Positions 21,669 through 33,170 of a stretch of DNA of 64,000 nucleotides are shown here, in pieces (position 1 is the stretch's first letter; each line of letters starts with the position of its first letter). Source of the stretch: Eustoma russellianum (lineage: Eukaryota > Streptophyta > Magnoliopsida > Gentianales > Gentianaceae); contig AP025043.1 of assembly GCA_036186865.1 (NCBI GenBank), forward strand, positions 28,037,813-28,101,812, given 5' to 3'. The notes below the pieces were generated by a model, which was not told the origin of the DNA, searched no databases, and saw only the letters and a list, made by a program, of their open reading frames with translations. Both the position numbers and the translations under genes were made by a program.

Positions 21669-23325
21669 TGTACCTAAGGAATTGAACGAAGACAAAAAAA
21701 GGAAAAAGAAAGAAGCAAACTAACACAAAGACAAACAAACGTTAAGGGATTAGTAAAAACAAAACAAACTATGAACACTCCGCTTTCGATTCTTTCCACT
21801 CTCTTACTACTTTGGTTCTTGGATAACCTGAAGTTAAGAATGCTCAAAGTGATCAATAAGGAAGTGTATTGCCAAGGCTTCTTCAAATCACAATGTTCTC
21901 CACTTGTTTCTTCCTCTTTGCGTTCAAGTTGCACCAATTAGTATCAAAGTAGAATCAATTGAAATGAACACAAACTTGAACTTTCTACTAAGATTCAAAG
22001 AAAATAAGCAACCAAAGTTGATGTATAAGGCTGAACCAAAGATGAACTAAGGGTTGTCGTGGGCAATCTTTAGTTAATTTTGATTCTATGCACTTATTAT
22101 CCACAAAATGGTTCAAGTCATGCAACAATCGAGCAACCAAATGTGTGATTGGTTCAAGAAGATCAGGAGATGGAGAATAGGGTATATGGAACGGCAATGT
22201 GGGGTAAAAGGAATATGGTATCCAAGGTTTGCAAATCGTACCAAAAAATTTTCCACGCAATGCACAAACGTTTTGCCCTTTTTCTTCTTTTGTTCTTTTG
22301 TTTTTCTTTTTCTTCCTTGCTATTTCAATTGAGCAAGGTTCAGATTCTCTTTTTTTTTACTAAGGGCAGAATTGAAATTTCACGCGTTTTGCACTTGGCA
22401 CTTGCGTTTTTGGACAGAATAGTGCAATGTATTTAAAATGCAATTTGTAACTTGGACTTGCAACAAAATAACCTTGGAAAGTGAGGGAAATTGGGTAAGG
22501 CCGAATGGGGTTAGGGTTAGGGTTTTTTTTGAACGTTTTGGGAATTTACGGAATGGGGTTGTAGGAACGGAATGGGCGTTGTAAATGGACTATTTGGGTT
22601 GGTAATTGATGATTGGTATGGTCAATTTGGATAATGGTTGGTTTAGGGCAGAATTTGAACAAAATTCAAATTCTAGGGTTAGGGTTTATTTGAATGAGTT
22701 GGGATCTTTAGAATCTGATTGTATTTGGTAAAGTTGGTTTGGGGCTTTTTGTTTGGGGTGTAAATAGGGTTATTTGGGATCAGGTTGGTGAGTTTTAGGG
22801 TTGGGTTGGGGTGGGGCTGGTTGGACCGTGGGTGTGTGGGGTAGAATTAAGGTTTTGTTGTTGAAGATGGTTCGTGAAGGCAAACACACGTATGACTACT
22901 TGTCTTAAAGCATGAAATCAATCACAATGCGAATTATAAGATGCATACAATCATCACCAACTAAAAGCTTCGGTAGCAACAAGATGATTTGAAACCGAGG
23001 TTTATAGGCTGATGGTTGGAATATTTAAAAAAAGGCTGAATGTAACCTAAAATGCGACAAACCCTAATTTGTTCAAGTTTGAACGACTCAAAATCAGATT
23101 GTGATGCGAAAAGGAAATAAAGGAAATGACACTTGAATGATGAAAAGCAAAATGCAGCAATATGCAAGGACTCAAAGCATATGAGTTGGACGTTTTTTTT
23201 GTTTGTTTGTATGAAATGCAAGACAATGGCGTATAGAGTGAGGGGTAGAAGAAGGACTCAACTGAAATTGAAATCACTAAACTCAAACGAAAGGAAATGA
23301 TAGATGGTGGAATAGAGTAACCCGG
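21669..23325 (-). other. I-b 5' leader (untranslated)
   Basis: About 1.66 kb lies between the PBS and the gag ATG. It has short ORFs without family support and a G/T-rich stretch (22500-22860) with GGGTTAGGG-like runs. The gag-proximal part matches the leaders of I-a (1-123) and I-c (63292-64000). I see no other feature. Confidence 0.75.
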
Positions 23326-23337
23326 GCTCTGATACCA
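23326..23337 (-). promoter_or_regulatory. Primer binding site of I-b (initiator-Met tRNA)
   Basis: The minus strand reads TGGTATCAGAGC, three bases from the LTR end (GCATCA, then AAT, then TGGTATC). This 12-mer is the standard plant tRNA-iMet primer site for minus-strand cDNA. Confidence 0.88.
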
Positions 23338-23340
23338 ATT

Positions 23341-24705
23341 TGATGCGTGCAACTCGTGGGCTACAACGATTCCACCTTCCAAACGTCCTTCACAAAGGGT
23401 TAGGCACAAGGAAAAAGACTTCCCCTTGCTTCCTTAGTGATCAAAAAACGTGTGGATTAAGAATGAGCAAGACCAACACTTCAAGATGGTCGTTGATCAG
23501 GCAAACCAATACGGCCCTCCTGGACGGCACCTTTAGGCAATGGCAACACCTTCAAAATGCTCAACTTTGAAGGATCTTAACCTAGGTTTTTAATGCAAAA
23601 CCAAGAAAACAAAGTCTATCTTAACCTAGGTTTTTAATGCAAAACCAAGAAAACAAAGTCTCACACAAAGTGAAAGAAATATCAAGAATTCTTATTCATC
23701 AAAAGTTGTTTTTACAATCAGCCAAATGGGTCTATTTATAGGCCTTAAAATCGTCCCCCTTCAGCCTTGAAATGGCTAGAAACAATTCAAATAAAGCTAA
23801 CTAACAAATGTTTAAATTTGAAATTTGCTTGAATTTCAAAACTAAGATAATTCTAGCTAAAACTTGAAATGCTTGCAAGATGTTATTCCCTCTATGTTCA
23901 GCCGTGTATGAGGACCAAATGGTGTCTTGGAGAAGCTGATTTGATGAGTGGGATGAGGCCTGAAATTGAATTCAAAAGTTAGTTGAATTTGAATTCAAGT
24001 TGAGTTTGAATTTGAGCTTGCTTTGAACTTGGTTCTTGGATATCTTTTCCTTTGCTCCAGCCGTGTATAACAAGTCCAAGAAGGTCTTGAAATCTGAATT
24101 TGATGATGATAATATGGCTGGAGTTGAATTCAAAAGATGGTTGAAGTTTGAATTCAAATTGAGTTTGAATTTGAATTCAAACTTGGATTCAATTTGAATT
24201 GGATTTTATCTCCTTCTTTTCTCTTCAAAAATGGCGTGTGGATATATGCCTAGTTGGCTGAATTCATCTTGAATTTTAAGGCTCAATCTGGTTGGAACTT
24301 AAATTCAAATCAAGGTTGAGTTCAAATTCAAGTTTGGCTTTGAATTTAAATTCACTTGATTATCATCCTTTTTCTTGCAAGATGGCCGGCCCCCTTGTGG
24401 ATAATGGAGATGATTTTGATTTCAATTTGATCAAGAGATTCAATCTTGCACACCTTTGAGTTTGTCTTGGTGGAGACAAACATTCTCTTCAAGACAACAT
24501 TCCTTTGGTCTCCTTTTTTGAAACACACGGCTATCTTCCTCAATTTGGCCCTTCATTTTATTTGGATCTTCCATGCACCTAATCTTCCTACAAAGCAAAC
24601 ACATAAAACAAAGATCACAAGAAAACAAGATAAACTTCAAGACAAAGAGGTACACACACACGTTTGCACTCAAGGTGAAGGTTCAATGAAATGAACCCAA
24701 GGGAT
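23341..24705 (-). repeat. I-b 5' LTR, truncated, left arm of LTR palindrome
   Basis: This minus-orientation LTR begins at the PBS and is near identical to 15450-16949, but it stops at ...AACCCAAGGGAT and lacks its first roughly 140 bp of U3. It is complementary to 24847-26210 (1365 against 1364 bp) and shares private variants with that arm (GCAACTCGTGGG, ACGATTCC, GGCTGAATTC) that the left LTR lacks. Confidence 0.88.
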
Positions 24706-24710
24706 TTTAT

Positions 24711-26210
24711 TGATAAGGATCAAGGGTCCGATGAGGATCAAGGGCCCCGTCAAGAGGTCAAGGGTCCTATGACAAGAAGGAGGGCAAGAGAACTTTGTCA
24801 TCAAGTTGCCACCTTCTTGTACAAGCATGTTCAAGATGAACCTAAGATCCCTTGGGTTCATTTCATTGAACCTTCACCTTGAGTGCAAACGTGTGTGTGT
24901 ACCTCTTTGTCTTGAAGTTTATCTTGTTTTCTTGTGATCTTTGTTTTATGTGTTTGCTTTGTAGGAAGATTATGTGCATGGAAGATCCAAATAAAATGAA
25001 GGGCCAAATTGAGGAAGATAGCCGGGTGTTTCAAAAAAGGAGACCAAAGGAATGTTGTCTGGAAGAGAATGTCTGTCTCCACCAAGACAAACTCAAAGGT
25101 GTCCAAGATTGAATCTCTTGATCAAATTGAAATCAAAATCATCTCCATTATCCACAAGGGGGCCGGCCATCTTGCAAGAAAAAGGATGATGATCAAGTGA
25201 ATTTAAATTCAAAGCCAAACTTGAATTTGAACTCAACCTTGATTTGAATTTAAGTTCCAACCAGATCGACCCTTAATATTCAAGATGAATTCAGCCAACT
25301 AGGCATATATCCACACGCCATTTTTGAAGAGAAAAGAAGGAGATAAAATCCAATTCAAATAGAATCCAAGTTTGAATTCAAATTCAAACTCAATTTGAAT
25401 TAGAACTTCAACCATCTTTTAAATTCAACTCCAGCCATATTATCATCATCAAATTCAGATTTCAAGACCTTCTTGGACTTGTTATACACGGCTGGAGCAA
25501 ACGAAAAGATATCCAAGAACCAAGTTCAAAGCAAGCTCAAATTCAAACTCAACTTGAATTCAAATTCAACTAACTTTTGAATTCAATTTCAGGCCTCATC
25601 CCACTCATCAAATCAGCTTCTCCAAGACACCATTTGGTCCTCATACTCGTCTGAACATAGAGGGAATAACATCTTGCAAGCATTTCAAGTTTTAGCTAGA
25701 ATTATCTTAGTTTTGAAATTCAAGCAAATTTCAAATGTAAACATTTGTTAGTTAGCTTTATTTGAATTGTTTCTAGCCATTTCAAGGCTGAAGGGGGACG
25801 ATTTTAAGGCCTATAAATAGACCCCTTTGGCTGATTGTAAAAACAACTTTTGATGAATAAGAATTCTTGATATTTCTTTCACTTTGTGTGAGACTTTGTT
25901 TTCTTGGTTTTGCATTAAAAACCTAGGTTAAGATAGACTTTGTTTTCTTGGTTTCACATTAAAAACCTAGGTTAAGATCCTTCAAAGTTGAGCATTTTGA
26001 AGGTGTTGCCATTGCCTAAAGGTGCCGTCCAGGAGAGCCGTATTGGTTTGCCTGATCAACGACCATCTTGAAGTGTTGGTCTTGCTCATTCTTAATCCAC
26101 ACGTTCTTGATCACTAAGGAAGCAAGGGGAAGTCTTCTTCCTTGTGCCTAACCTTTTGTGAAGGACGTTTGGAAGGTGGAATCGTTAGAGCCCACGAGTT
26201 GCACGCATCA
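24711..26210 (+). repeat. I-b inverted complete LTR, right arm (1500 bp)
   Basis: A complete LTR in plus orientation runs from TGATAAGGATC (G-to-A variant of TGATGAGG) to GCACGCATCA, where the ACAAA target-site copy follows. Its left flank is TTTAT, so it is not a solo LTR with its own duplication. It contains the LTR-encoded tail frame (DKDQGSDEDQG...GPMTRRRARELCHQ) and TATAAATA at 25812-25819. Confidence 0.88.
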
Positions 26211-26215
26211 ACAAA
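26211..26215. repeat. Right target-site duplication of I-b (ACAAA)
   Basis: Partner of 15445-15449; directly follows GCATCA. Confidence 0.92.
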
Positions 26216-27595
26216 GCATGTCTTGAATCCCCTTTTGGTAAGTTCTATCTGCATGAAGGATTCTTGTTTAAGGAACAAAAGTTGTGTATACCAATGTGTT
26301 TAATAAGGGAACTTCTGATCAAGGAAGCTCATGGAGGAGGCTTGATGGGTCATTTTGGCTCGTTCAAGACGTAAGAGATGCTTAAGGAGCATTTCTTCTG
26401 GCCACACATGCGCGTGAATGTTGAAAAGGTATGTGCTGGTTGTATTACTTGCAAGCAAGCTAAGTCTAGAACACAACTTCATGGATTGTACACTCCTTTA
26501 CCTGTTCCAAATTCACCTTTGATTGATCTTTCAATGGACTTTGTGTTAGGATTGCCTAGGTCTAAGACTGGTAAGGATAGCATCTTTGTTGTTGTCGATA
26601 GATTTTCTAAGATGGCACATTTTATTGCGTGCAAGAAGGTGGATAATGCTACACATGTTTCTGACCTATTCTTTAAGGAGATTGTAAGATTGCATGGCAT
26701 GCCCTGTACCATTGTAAGCGATAGAGATACAAAGTTTTAAGCCACTTCTGGTGTGTTCTGTGGAGTAGACTTGGTACTAAACTTCTTTTCTCGACAACTG
26801 CTCACTCACAAACTGATGGACAAACGGAAGTAGTCAATAGAAGTTTGTCACAATTGTTGCGTGTCATAATTCAAAAGAACTTAAAGAATTGGGAAGATTG
26901 TTTAGCTTTCATTGAGTTTGCATACAATAGGAATGTTCATAGTGGTACTTTGCATTTTCCTTTTGAAGTTGTTTATGGCTTTAACCCTTTATCCCCACTT
27001 GACTTAGTCCCCATTTCCATTCATGAACGTGTTAGTCTTGATGGAGAAGGTAAGGCTAAACTTGTCAAAGATTTGCATGAAAAGGTTAAGTCACAACTTG
27101 AAGCTAAAAACAAAGTGTATGCCAAAAGAGCTAAAAAGAACCGTAAGGCTGTTATATTTGAACCTGGAGATCTCGTTTGGTTACACTTAAGGAAGGAAAG
27201 GTTTTCTAAGGAAAGGAAATCAAAGTTGATGCCAAGAGGCGATGGACCATTCAAAGTTGTCCAAAGACTTGGAGATAACGCATACGTCCTTGACATCCCT
27301 GAAGAAATGTATGGTTGTCTCTAAAACTTTTAATGTTTCTGACCTTACTCCATTTAGTGTTGATCCAGATTCGAGGTCGAATCCTTTTCAAGAGGGGGGG
27401 AATAATGAGCCCCAGCCAAGCCAAGAAGAACCAACCGCAGCGAGAGGTACGCCAATGCAAGACAAAGGCCCTATAACAAGAAGCATGGCCAAGAAATTGA
27501 TGCATGAAGTTGGAACCTTCCTTTACAAGAATGTTGAGGATGAGACAAGTCAAGATAGCTTACATTGGATCCATTTGCTACAAGCTTTAACTTAG
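26216..27595 (+). pseudogene. pol: III-a pol, integrase part and LTR-encoded tail
   Basis: Integrase half of the split pol. Visible in order: the HHCC region (EAHGGGLMGHF, CITCKQAKSRTQLHG), the core with DLSMDFVLGLP, SDRDTKF and TDGQTEVVNR (D, D and E all present), the substrate-binding region (YGFNPLSPLDLVPI) and RGDGPFKVVQRLGDNAYVLD. Lesions: an in-frame stop near 26370 (TAA in the KT-EML segment), a frameshift near 26738 and another near 27312. The end (from 27403) lies in the LTR and encodes GPITRSMAKKLMHEVGTFLYKN...LLQALT, the family III version of the shared tail. It is non-functional. Confidence 0.88.
27368..27402 (+). promoter_or_regulatory. Pre-PPT hairpin and PPT of III-a
   Basis: GATTCGAGGTCGAATC (27368-27383) keeps the 6-bp stem with loop AGGT. 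The PPT AAGAGGGGGGGAA (27390-27402) precedes TAATGAG. Confidence 0.75.
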
Positions 27596-28833
27596 TTTTT
27601 GAATCATGTTGTAATATGTTAGTTAGTCTTGTGTGTATTGTTCATATTGTTGAGTGCTTAGCTTCCTTTCATTTATAAATTGTTGTAAACTAACCAAGAC
27701 ATGTCCTATTATGTTGCATGTGTTGTTTGGTGTGTGTTTGAGTTGTTTTTAGGTCAAGGAAGAATGATTGAACAAAGGCCAAACGTTCAAACACCAAGTT
27801 GAGTTGAAAGGGCAAGCTTGTAGGATGACACCTTCTTAGTATTTCAGCCATAACTCATCAACCACAACTTCAATTGATGTGATTCTAGTTGGAGGTGAAA
27901 GCTAAGAGGATAAGCGACAATTTTTATGTTCAACACTTTCCCAAAAAAGGTCTGTGTCAAGCTACACAATCGTTACAACAAGCTGGCTGCTTAGTCACTG
28001 CTTCCAAAGGTCCACATCTGCAAGCAGGTCAACTTCAAACGGGCATAACTCACTCATACCAGATACAAACGGCATCATTCTGGTGTCTAAACACATCTAC
28101 AGAGAAGGATCTACAATTCGTATTTGAAGTGGAAGAGCTAATTCGGACTGGAAGGTTATGTTATAATTCAAAACAGAAAACTGCTAAAAACTGGACAGAT
28201 TTCAGTTTCTTGACTTTTCAAGCGGCCTTTTCAACCAATCAGCTGCAAGGGGCCACTCCAACTCATCAAAGACGTCCTATATAATATTCCAAAGCAAGGT
28301 CAAGCTGTTCCAATCAAAAATCAAAGACAAAATCAACTTGCAACAAAAAGGAGTATTTCTGTCGAGAATCACTTTCCAAGAACAATCATTTTCCTTGTTT
28401 TTAGCTTGTCTAAATTTCCTTCTTTGCTCCTATTGGACCATGTACATATGTATCTTCATTAGAAGTTTAGCTTAGCATATTTAAGGTAGAAAAAACGTTG
28501 GTAAGACTTAGATTTTCAGAATACAAAAAACAGCGACTTTGCTCCAAAAAAAACTGTTTTCAGTTTTTAACTTGAATCTTTGATTCCCTTCAAGAAACCT
28601 GAACTAATTCTTGATTGTATCACTTCATATGCTTGGTATGGATATTGTTTGAGAGGGTTTAAGGCTTTCTCACTCAAGTTGAAGTCATTTGCTGAAGAGT
28701 TCATCTACTTGGCTGAAATCTGGACAGGTTGAAGTGTTTGGTGTTCCATGAATGTTTTGCACCTTCCTTCTTGGTTCCAGTTGGTTTATTGAGTTGAAGA
28801 AAGGTCCTACAATAGCTGAGTGTTTGTGCATCA
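27403..28833 (+). repeat. III-a 3' LTR (probable limits)
   Basis: It starts TAATGAGCCCCAG, a variant of TGATGAG, right after the PPT. I place the end at TTTGTGCATCA (28833) by analogy with the CATCA ends of the other families. The first 193 bp encode the pol tail; the rest is non-coding, with a weak TATTTAAGG TATA-like sequence near 28475. A 131-codon ORF at 27889-28284 has no recognisable motif and is probably chance. The right limit is uncertain because the sister LTR is off window. Confidence 0.6.
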
Positions 28834-28842
28834 CACCTAGAA

Positions 28843-30028
28843 TGATAAGCCAAATAAAGGCTAGAAAAATGTTCCAAGACTTTGTCTTCTACTCCAAACT
28901 GATTTGAACCTCGGCTATGGCAAAGAACATCACAATGACACCCCTTGAACTGTAACCGTTTGTTCTTGGCTCAATTTATACCAACACATGTTCCTCTTTG
29001 GCATTCCAACATATCTAAAACCTCATTGAGACCCTAAGATGCTGTAAACCAAAAACGAAGTAAATACTAACAAGTTCTAGGCTTTGAACTTGAAAGAAAC
29101 CGTTAGTGGCTTAAGCTTCAACTAGAAAAGTTGAGAATTCCTTAAAGGAAGTTTTGATTGAAATGTGTTTGATAATCTGGTTGTTTGTACATTCAGGTTC
29201 CTAACCTACTTATAACAAACGAAAATTACAAAGGGTACAAGGTTTAAAATACAAAGTACAAGTCTAAAAAGAACATGCTTGCTTTTGAACAATTTTGGTT
29301 CCAAGAAAGCTGGTTGCTTTGCCGTGCATTCTTGGTTGTTTTCAGCCTTCTTTCTTGATCAATTTTGATTGGATAATACTTTGAGCAGCTTGCTTTGAAT
29401 TGCCTTTGATTGGTTGTAAGTTTGGCTTTGAATTTTCAAAGGAATTAAGCCTTAACCAGCCGTCCTCTTCAAGGAGTTTGATTGGATCAATTTTTGTGCA
29501 GCTTGCTTGCTTGTCTTCAACTTGTTTTTGATTGGTTTGAACATTTGCAAGACTTCTTCCAATTGGTTCAAGCTTTGAGCAGCTTATACATCCATGTTTG
29601 CGTGAAGAACAATTCTGAATTTGACATGAGTGCTTGTCACCTCCTTGCTTGTAAGCTACTTGCTTATCACCTCCTTGGTTGAACAAAAATTCAGGTTCTA
29701 ATTGCATTTTCAAGCTAAGTACGTGTACCTTAAAGACAAGGCAATAATACAACACAAACTACCAAAAACAAGTTTAACCGACCAACAATATTAAAAAGAA
29801 CAAATAAAGATATGTACAACATGTTTTTGATACAACTAGATTAAAGCTTGTATCATATAAACCTAATGGACATCATCTCTGCTTGGTTCATCCTCTTCAT
29901 GCCTATAAAGAAATGATTCAGCACAATGCAACAACTTCTTAGCCATACTCCTTGTCATGGGACCTGTGTGGGGCAGTGAGGTGTCATCATCATTGTTTGT
30001 ATTCACAAGGTTAGGCTGTAGCTCATCA
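28843..30028 (-). repeat. II-c 3' LTR (1186 bp)
   Basis: On the minus strand it runs from TGATGAGCTACAG (30028) to GGCTTATCA (28843, C-to-T variant of GGCTCATCA). It is shorter than the II-a/II-b LTRs and closer in length and start to the LTR at 52157-53340, so it belongs to a different sub-lineage of family II. Confidence 0.85.
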
Positions 30029-33000
30029 TTCCCTCCCACTTGAAAAGGATTCGTCCTTGAATCTGAATCAATACTAAACGGAGAAAGGTCAGCAACATTA
30101 AAAGTTTTAGAGATAGGACCATACCTTTCTTCAGGAAGATCGAGAACATAGGCATTATCACCAAGCCGTTTCAATACTTTGAACGGTCCATCGCCTCTTG
30201 GCTTCAACTTTGAGTCCCTTTCCTTAGGGAATCTTTCTTTCCTCAAGTGTAACCAAACAAGATCACCAGGCTCAAAGATAACAACTTTACGATTCCTGTT
30301 GGCTCTATTGGCATACACTTTATTCTTAGCTTCAAGTTGTGACTTAACCTTTTCATGCAATTCTTTCACAAGTTTTGCTTTTCGTTCACCATCTAAACTA
30401 ACACGTTCATGAACAGGTATGGGAACAAGATCAAGCGGTGACAAAGGGTTAAAGACATAAACAACTTCAAAAGAAGAATGCAATGTTCCACTATGAACAA
30501 CTCTATTGTATGCAAACTCAATATAAGCTAAGCAGTCTTCCCAATTCTTTAAGTTCTTTTGAATGACAGCACGTAACAGTTGAGACAAAGTTCTATTAAC
30601 AACTTCAGTTTGACCATCGGTTTGTGGGTGAGCAGTTGTAGAAAATAACAATTTAGTACCAAGTTTACTCCACAAAACACGCCAAAAATGACTTAGAAAC
30701 TTTGTATCTCTATCACTAACAATTGTACGTGGCATGCCATGCAATCTAACAATCTCCTTAAAGAACAAATCAGCAATATGAATAGCATCATCAACTTTCT
30801 TACATGCAATGAAATGTGCCATTTTGGAAAATCTATCAACAACAACAAAGATGCTATCTTTACCAGTTTTGGATCGAGGCAATCCCAATACAAAGTCCAT
30901 AGAAAGATCAGTCCAAGGTGAGCTTGGAACAGATAAGGGAGTGTACAATCCATGTGGTTGTGTTCTAGATTTTGCTTGTTTGCAAGTAATACATTGGTCA
31001 CATACGTTATCAACATGTGCTTTCATATGCGGCTAGAAGAAATGCTCCTTAAGTGTTTTCAAAGTTTTTAACGAGCCAAAATGACCCATTAAACCTCCTC
31101 CATGAGCTTCTTTTATCAACAACTCTCTTAATGAACACATTGGTATACATAACTTATGTTCTTTAAACAAATAACCATCATGCAAGTAATATTTAGCAAA
31201 AGGTGAATCAATGCATGCTTGATAGATAGAACTAAAGTCATGATCAGAATGATACATCTCTTTGATAGACTCAAAACCAAACATGTTACATGAAAGAGTA
31301 GTAATCAAAGTATAGCGACGAGATAATGCATCAGCAACAACATTTTCTTTTCCTTGCTTATACTTGATCACATAAGGGAATTGCTCAATGAATTCAACCC
31401 ATTTGGCATGTCTTTTGTTCAATTTTCCTTGACTTTTTAGATACTTAAGGCTTTCATGATCAGTATGAATCACAAATTCCTTAGGTTGCAGATAATGTTG
31501 CCAAGTTTGTAAAGAACGGACAAGGGCATACAATTCTTTATCATAGGTTGAATAATTCATGGAAGCTCCTTTCAATGCCTCACTAAAGTAGGCAACAGGT
31601 TTGTTACCTTGGTGCAATACAGCTCCAATGCCAACTCCACTGTCATCACATTCAACTTCAAACATTTCATCAAAGTTGGGCAATATCAGGATAGGTGCAG
31701 AAGTTAGACGTTTCTTAAGTTCCTCAAAGGCTTGTTGTTGTTATTCTCCCCATTCAAAACTTACATCTTTCTTGACTAACTCATTCAAGGGTGCAACTAT
31801 GGTAGAGAAATCCTTCACAAAACGTCTATAGAAGCTAGCTAATCCATGAAAACTCCTAACATCTCCAGCAGACTTAGGGGTTGGCCACTCAGTTATGGAT
31901 TTAACCTTCTCTTGGTCCATTTCAATCCCTTCAGCACTAATCACAAATCCTAAGAATGTAACCTTCTCCAGACAGAAGGAACACTTCTTGAAATTATCAT
32001 ACAACTTTTCTTTCTGTAGGGTGACAAAAACAGCTCTAAGATGGATCAGATGTTCACTTAGGGTTTTGGAGTAGATAAGAATGTCATCAAAGTAAACTAC
32101 TACAAATTTCCCTATGAATTTCCTTAAGACCTCATTCATTAACCTCATAAAAGTACCAGGGGCGTTGGTTAAACCAAAGGTCATAACTAACCATTCGTAC
32201 AATCCAAATTTAGTCTTAAAGGCAGTTTTCCATTCATCACCTTTCCTAATTCTCACTTGGAAATAACCTTGTTTAAGATCTACTTTGCTAAAGCATCTAG
32301 ACCCATGAAACATATCCAACATGTCATCCAACCTAGGAATAGGGTATCTATACTTCACAGTGATCTTATTGATGGCTCTGCAATCAGTACACATTCTCCA
32401 AGTTCCATCTTTCTTAGGGACAATGATAACATGAACAGGACAAGGACTCATACTCTCTTTTACTTTACCTTGGGTCAATAATTCCTCAACTTGTTTTTGG
32501 ATTTCCTTAGTTTCCTCTGGATTGGCTCTATAGGCAGGTCTGTTTGGTAGAACAGCTCCTGGAATGAAATCTATTTGATGCTCAATGCCTCTTAGAGGTG
32601 GTAAACCTGGGGAATCTCCTTCAGGAAACAAGCTAGAAAATTCTTGAAGTAAAGATGCAACTTCACTTGGTAAAGTAGATGGTATTTCAGATGAAGAGAA
32701 CAGAGTTTCTTTGTAAAGCAAGATATAAACAGTTTTGTTTGAATTGATAGCATGGAATACCTCGCTTTGAGATGCAAAGAATGCACTTTTCTTTAGAGAT
32801 GGTTCAGCAGAAACTTTGATTTCTTTCGGTTCAATTTTAAGATGAGAAGTTTTCAGTTGGTTTTCTTTGATGAAAATCCTTTCCAGTTCCTTTTCTTTTG
32901 GATCGTTATGGCTTCTTAACATTCGTTGTTGATCCTCAAAGACTTTGTGCGGGGGCAAGGCATTTAATTTGTACAATTTGTTGTTATGCCTAAAGGAATA

Positions 33001-33170
33001 TCTATTCAGGTAACCATCATATGTAACCTTGTTGTCAAATTACCACGGTCTACCTAATAAGATATGACTTGATTGCATAGGGGCTACATCACATAACACC
33101 TCAGCAAAATACCCACCAATTGATAAAGAAACTAGGACTTGCTTTGTTACTTTAACTTCACCACACTCAT
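29863..33170 (-). pseudogene. pol: II-c protease fragment and pol
   Basis: From the right: a protease remnant (LLGRPW then TAA where II-b has the Gln codon, near 33040); the PR-RT linker and RT (32976-31741) with TKFGLYEWL and YFDDILIYSK, ending in TAA at 31741-31743 (Gln/Ser-region codon of II-a replaced); RNase H (31683-31033) with ECDDSGVGIGAVL and ADALSRRY; a stop at the Trp of HFFWPHM (31032 region); then integrase (31026-29863) with CITCKQ, DLSMDF, SDRDTKF, TDGQTEVVNR and RGDGPFKVLKRLG. The LTR-encoded tail GPMTRSMAKKL ends early at a TAG replacing the Trp of DDVHW. At least four nonsense changes make it dead. The stop at 31741 and the DDSG change are shared with II-b. Confidence 0.9.
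30029..30063 (-). promoter_or_regulatory. PPT and pre-PPT hairpin of II-c
   Basis: The minus strand reads GATTCAAGGACGAATC (30063-30048, one stem mismatch) and then the PPT AAGTGGGAGGGAA up to the LTR start. Confidence 0.7.

Larger units (their letters stand above)
15450..26210 (-). mobile_element. Family I composite I-b with inverted terminal LTRs
   Basis: This 10.76-kb insertion in III-a pol is bounded by ACAAA. Order: 3' LTR in minus orientation (15450-16949), minus-strand internal region with pol, gag, leader and PBS (16950-23340), a minus LTR lacking its first roughly 140 bp (23341-24705), then a complete plus-oriented LTR (24711-26210). Both outer ends are therefore U5 ends (TGATGCG... 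on the left, ...CGCATCA on the right), unlike a normal U3/U5 pair. The right LTR pair forms an inverted repeat. Confidence 0.88.
26211..28833 (+). mobile_element. Family III element III-a, right segment
   Basis: Resumes with the second ACAAA and the pol codons for KACLESPFGKFYLHEG and continues through integrase to a 3' LTR. It is the other half of the element interrupted at 15449. The inverted copy III-b stops at the I-b insertion point, so this half has no duplicate in the window. Confidence 0.85.
28843..33170 (-). mobile_element. Family II element II-c, 5'-truncated
   Basis: A minus-strand element with a 3' LTR (28843-30028), pol and part of the protease. It ends abruptly at 33170 inside the protease coding region, where a family I LTR fragment begins with shared bases TTAAG. 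Gag, leader, PBS and 5' LTR are missing. Nine bases (28834-28842) separate its LTR from the end of the family III LTR. Confidence 0.87.

Noticed and set aside
22508..22535. GGGTTAGGGTTAGGGTTT, telomere-like repeat
   Set aside because: Only two or three units within a G/T-rich retrotransposon leader; similar short runs occur nearby (22676). Not a telomeric array.
23326..23337. tRNA-Met gene
   Set aside because: Only the 12-base primer-binding complement is present, with no cloverleaf.
24711..26210. Independent solo LTR inserted into a minus LTR
   Set aside because: Its flanks are TTTAT and ACAAA, which do not match each other, while ACAAA matches the far left end at 15445-15449.
27889..28284. 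131-codon ORF as a gene
   Set aside because: It lies in the family III LTR, has no motif and no counterpart in the other LTRs.
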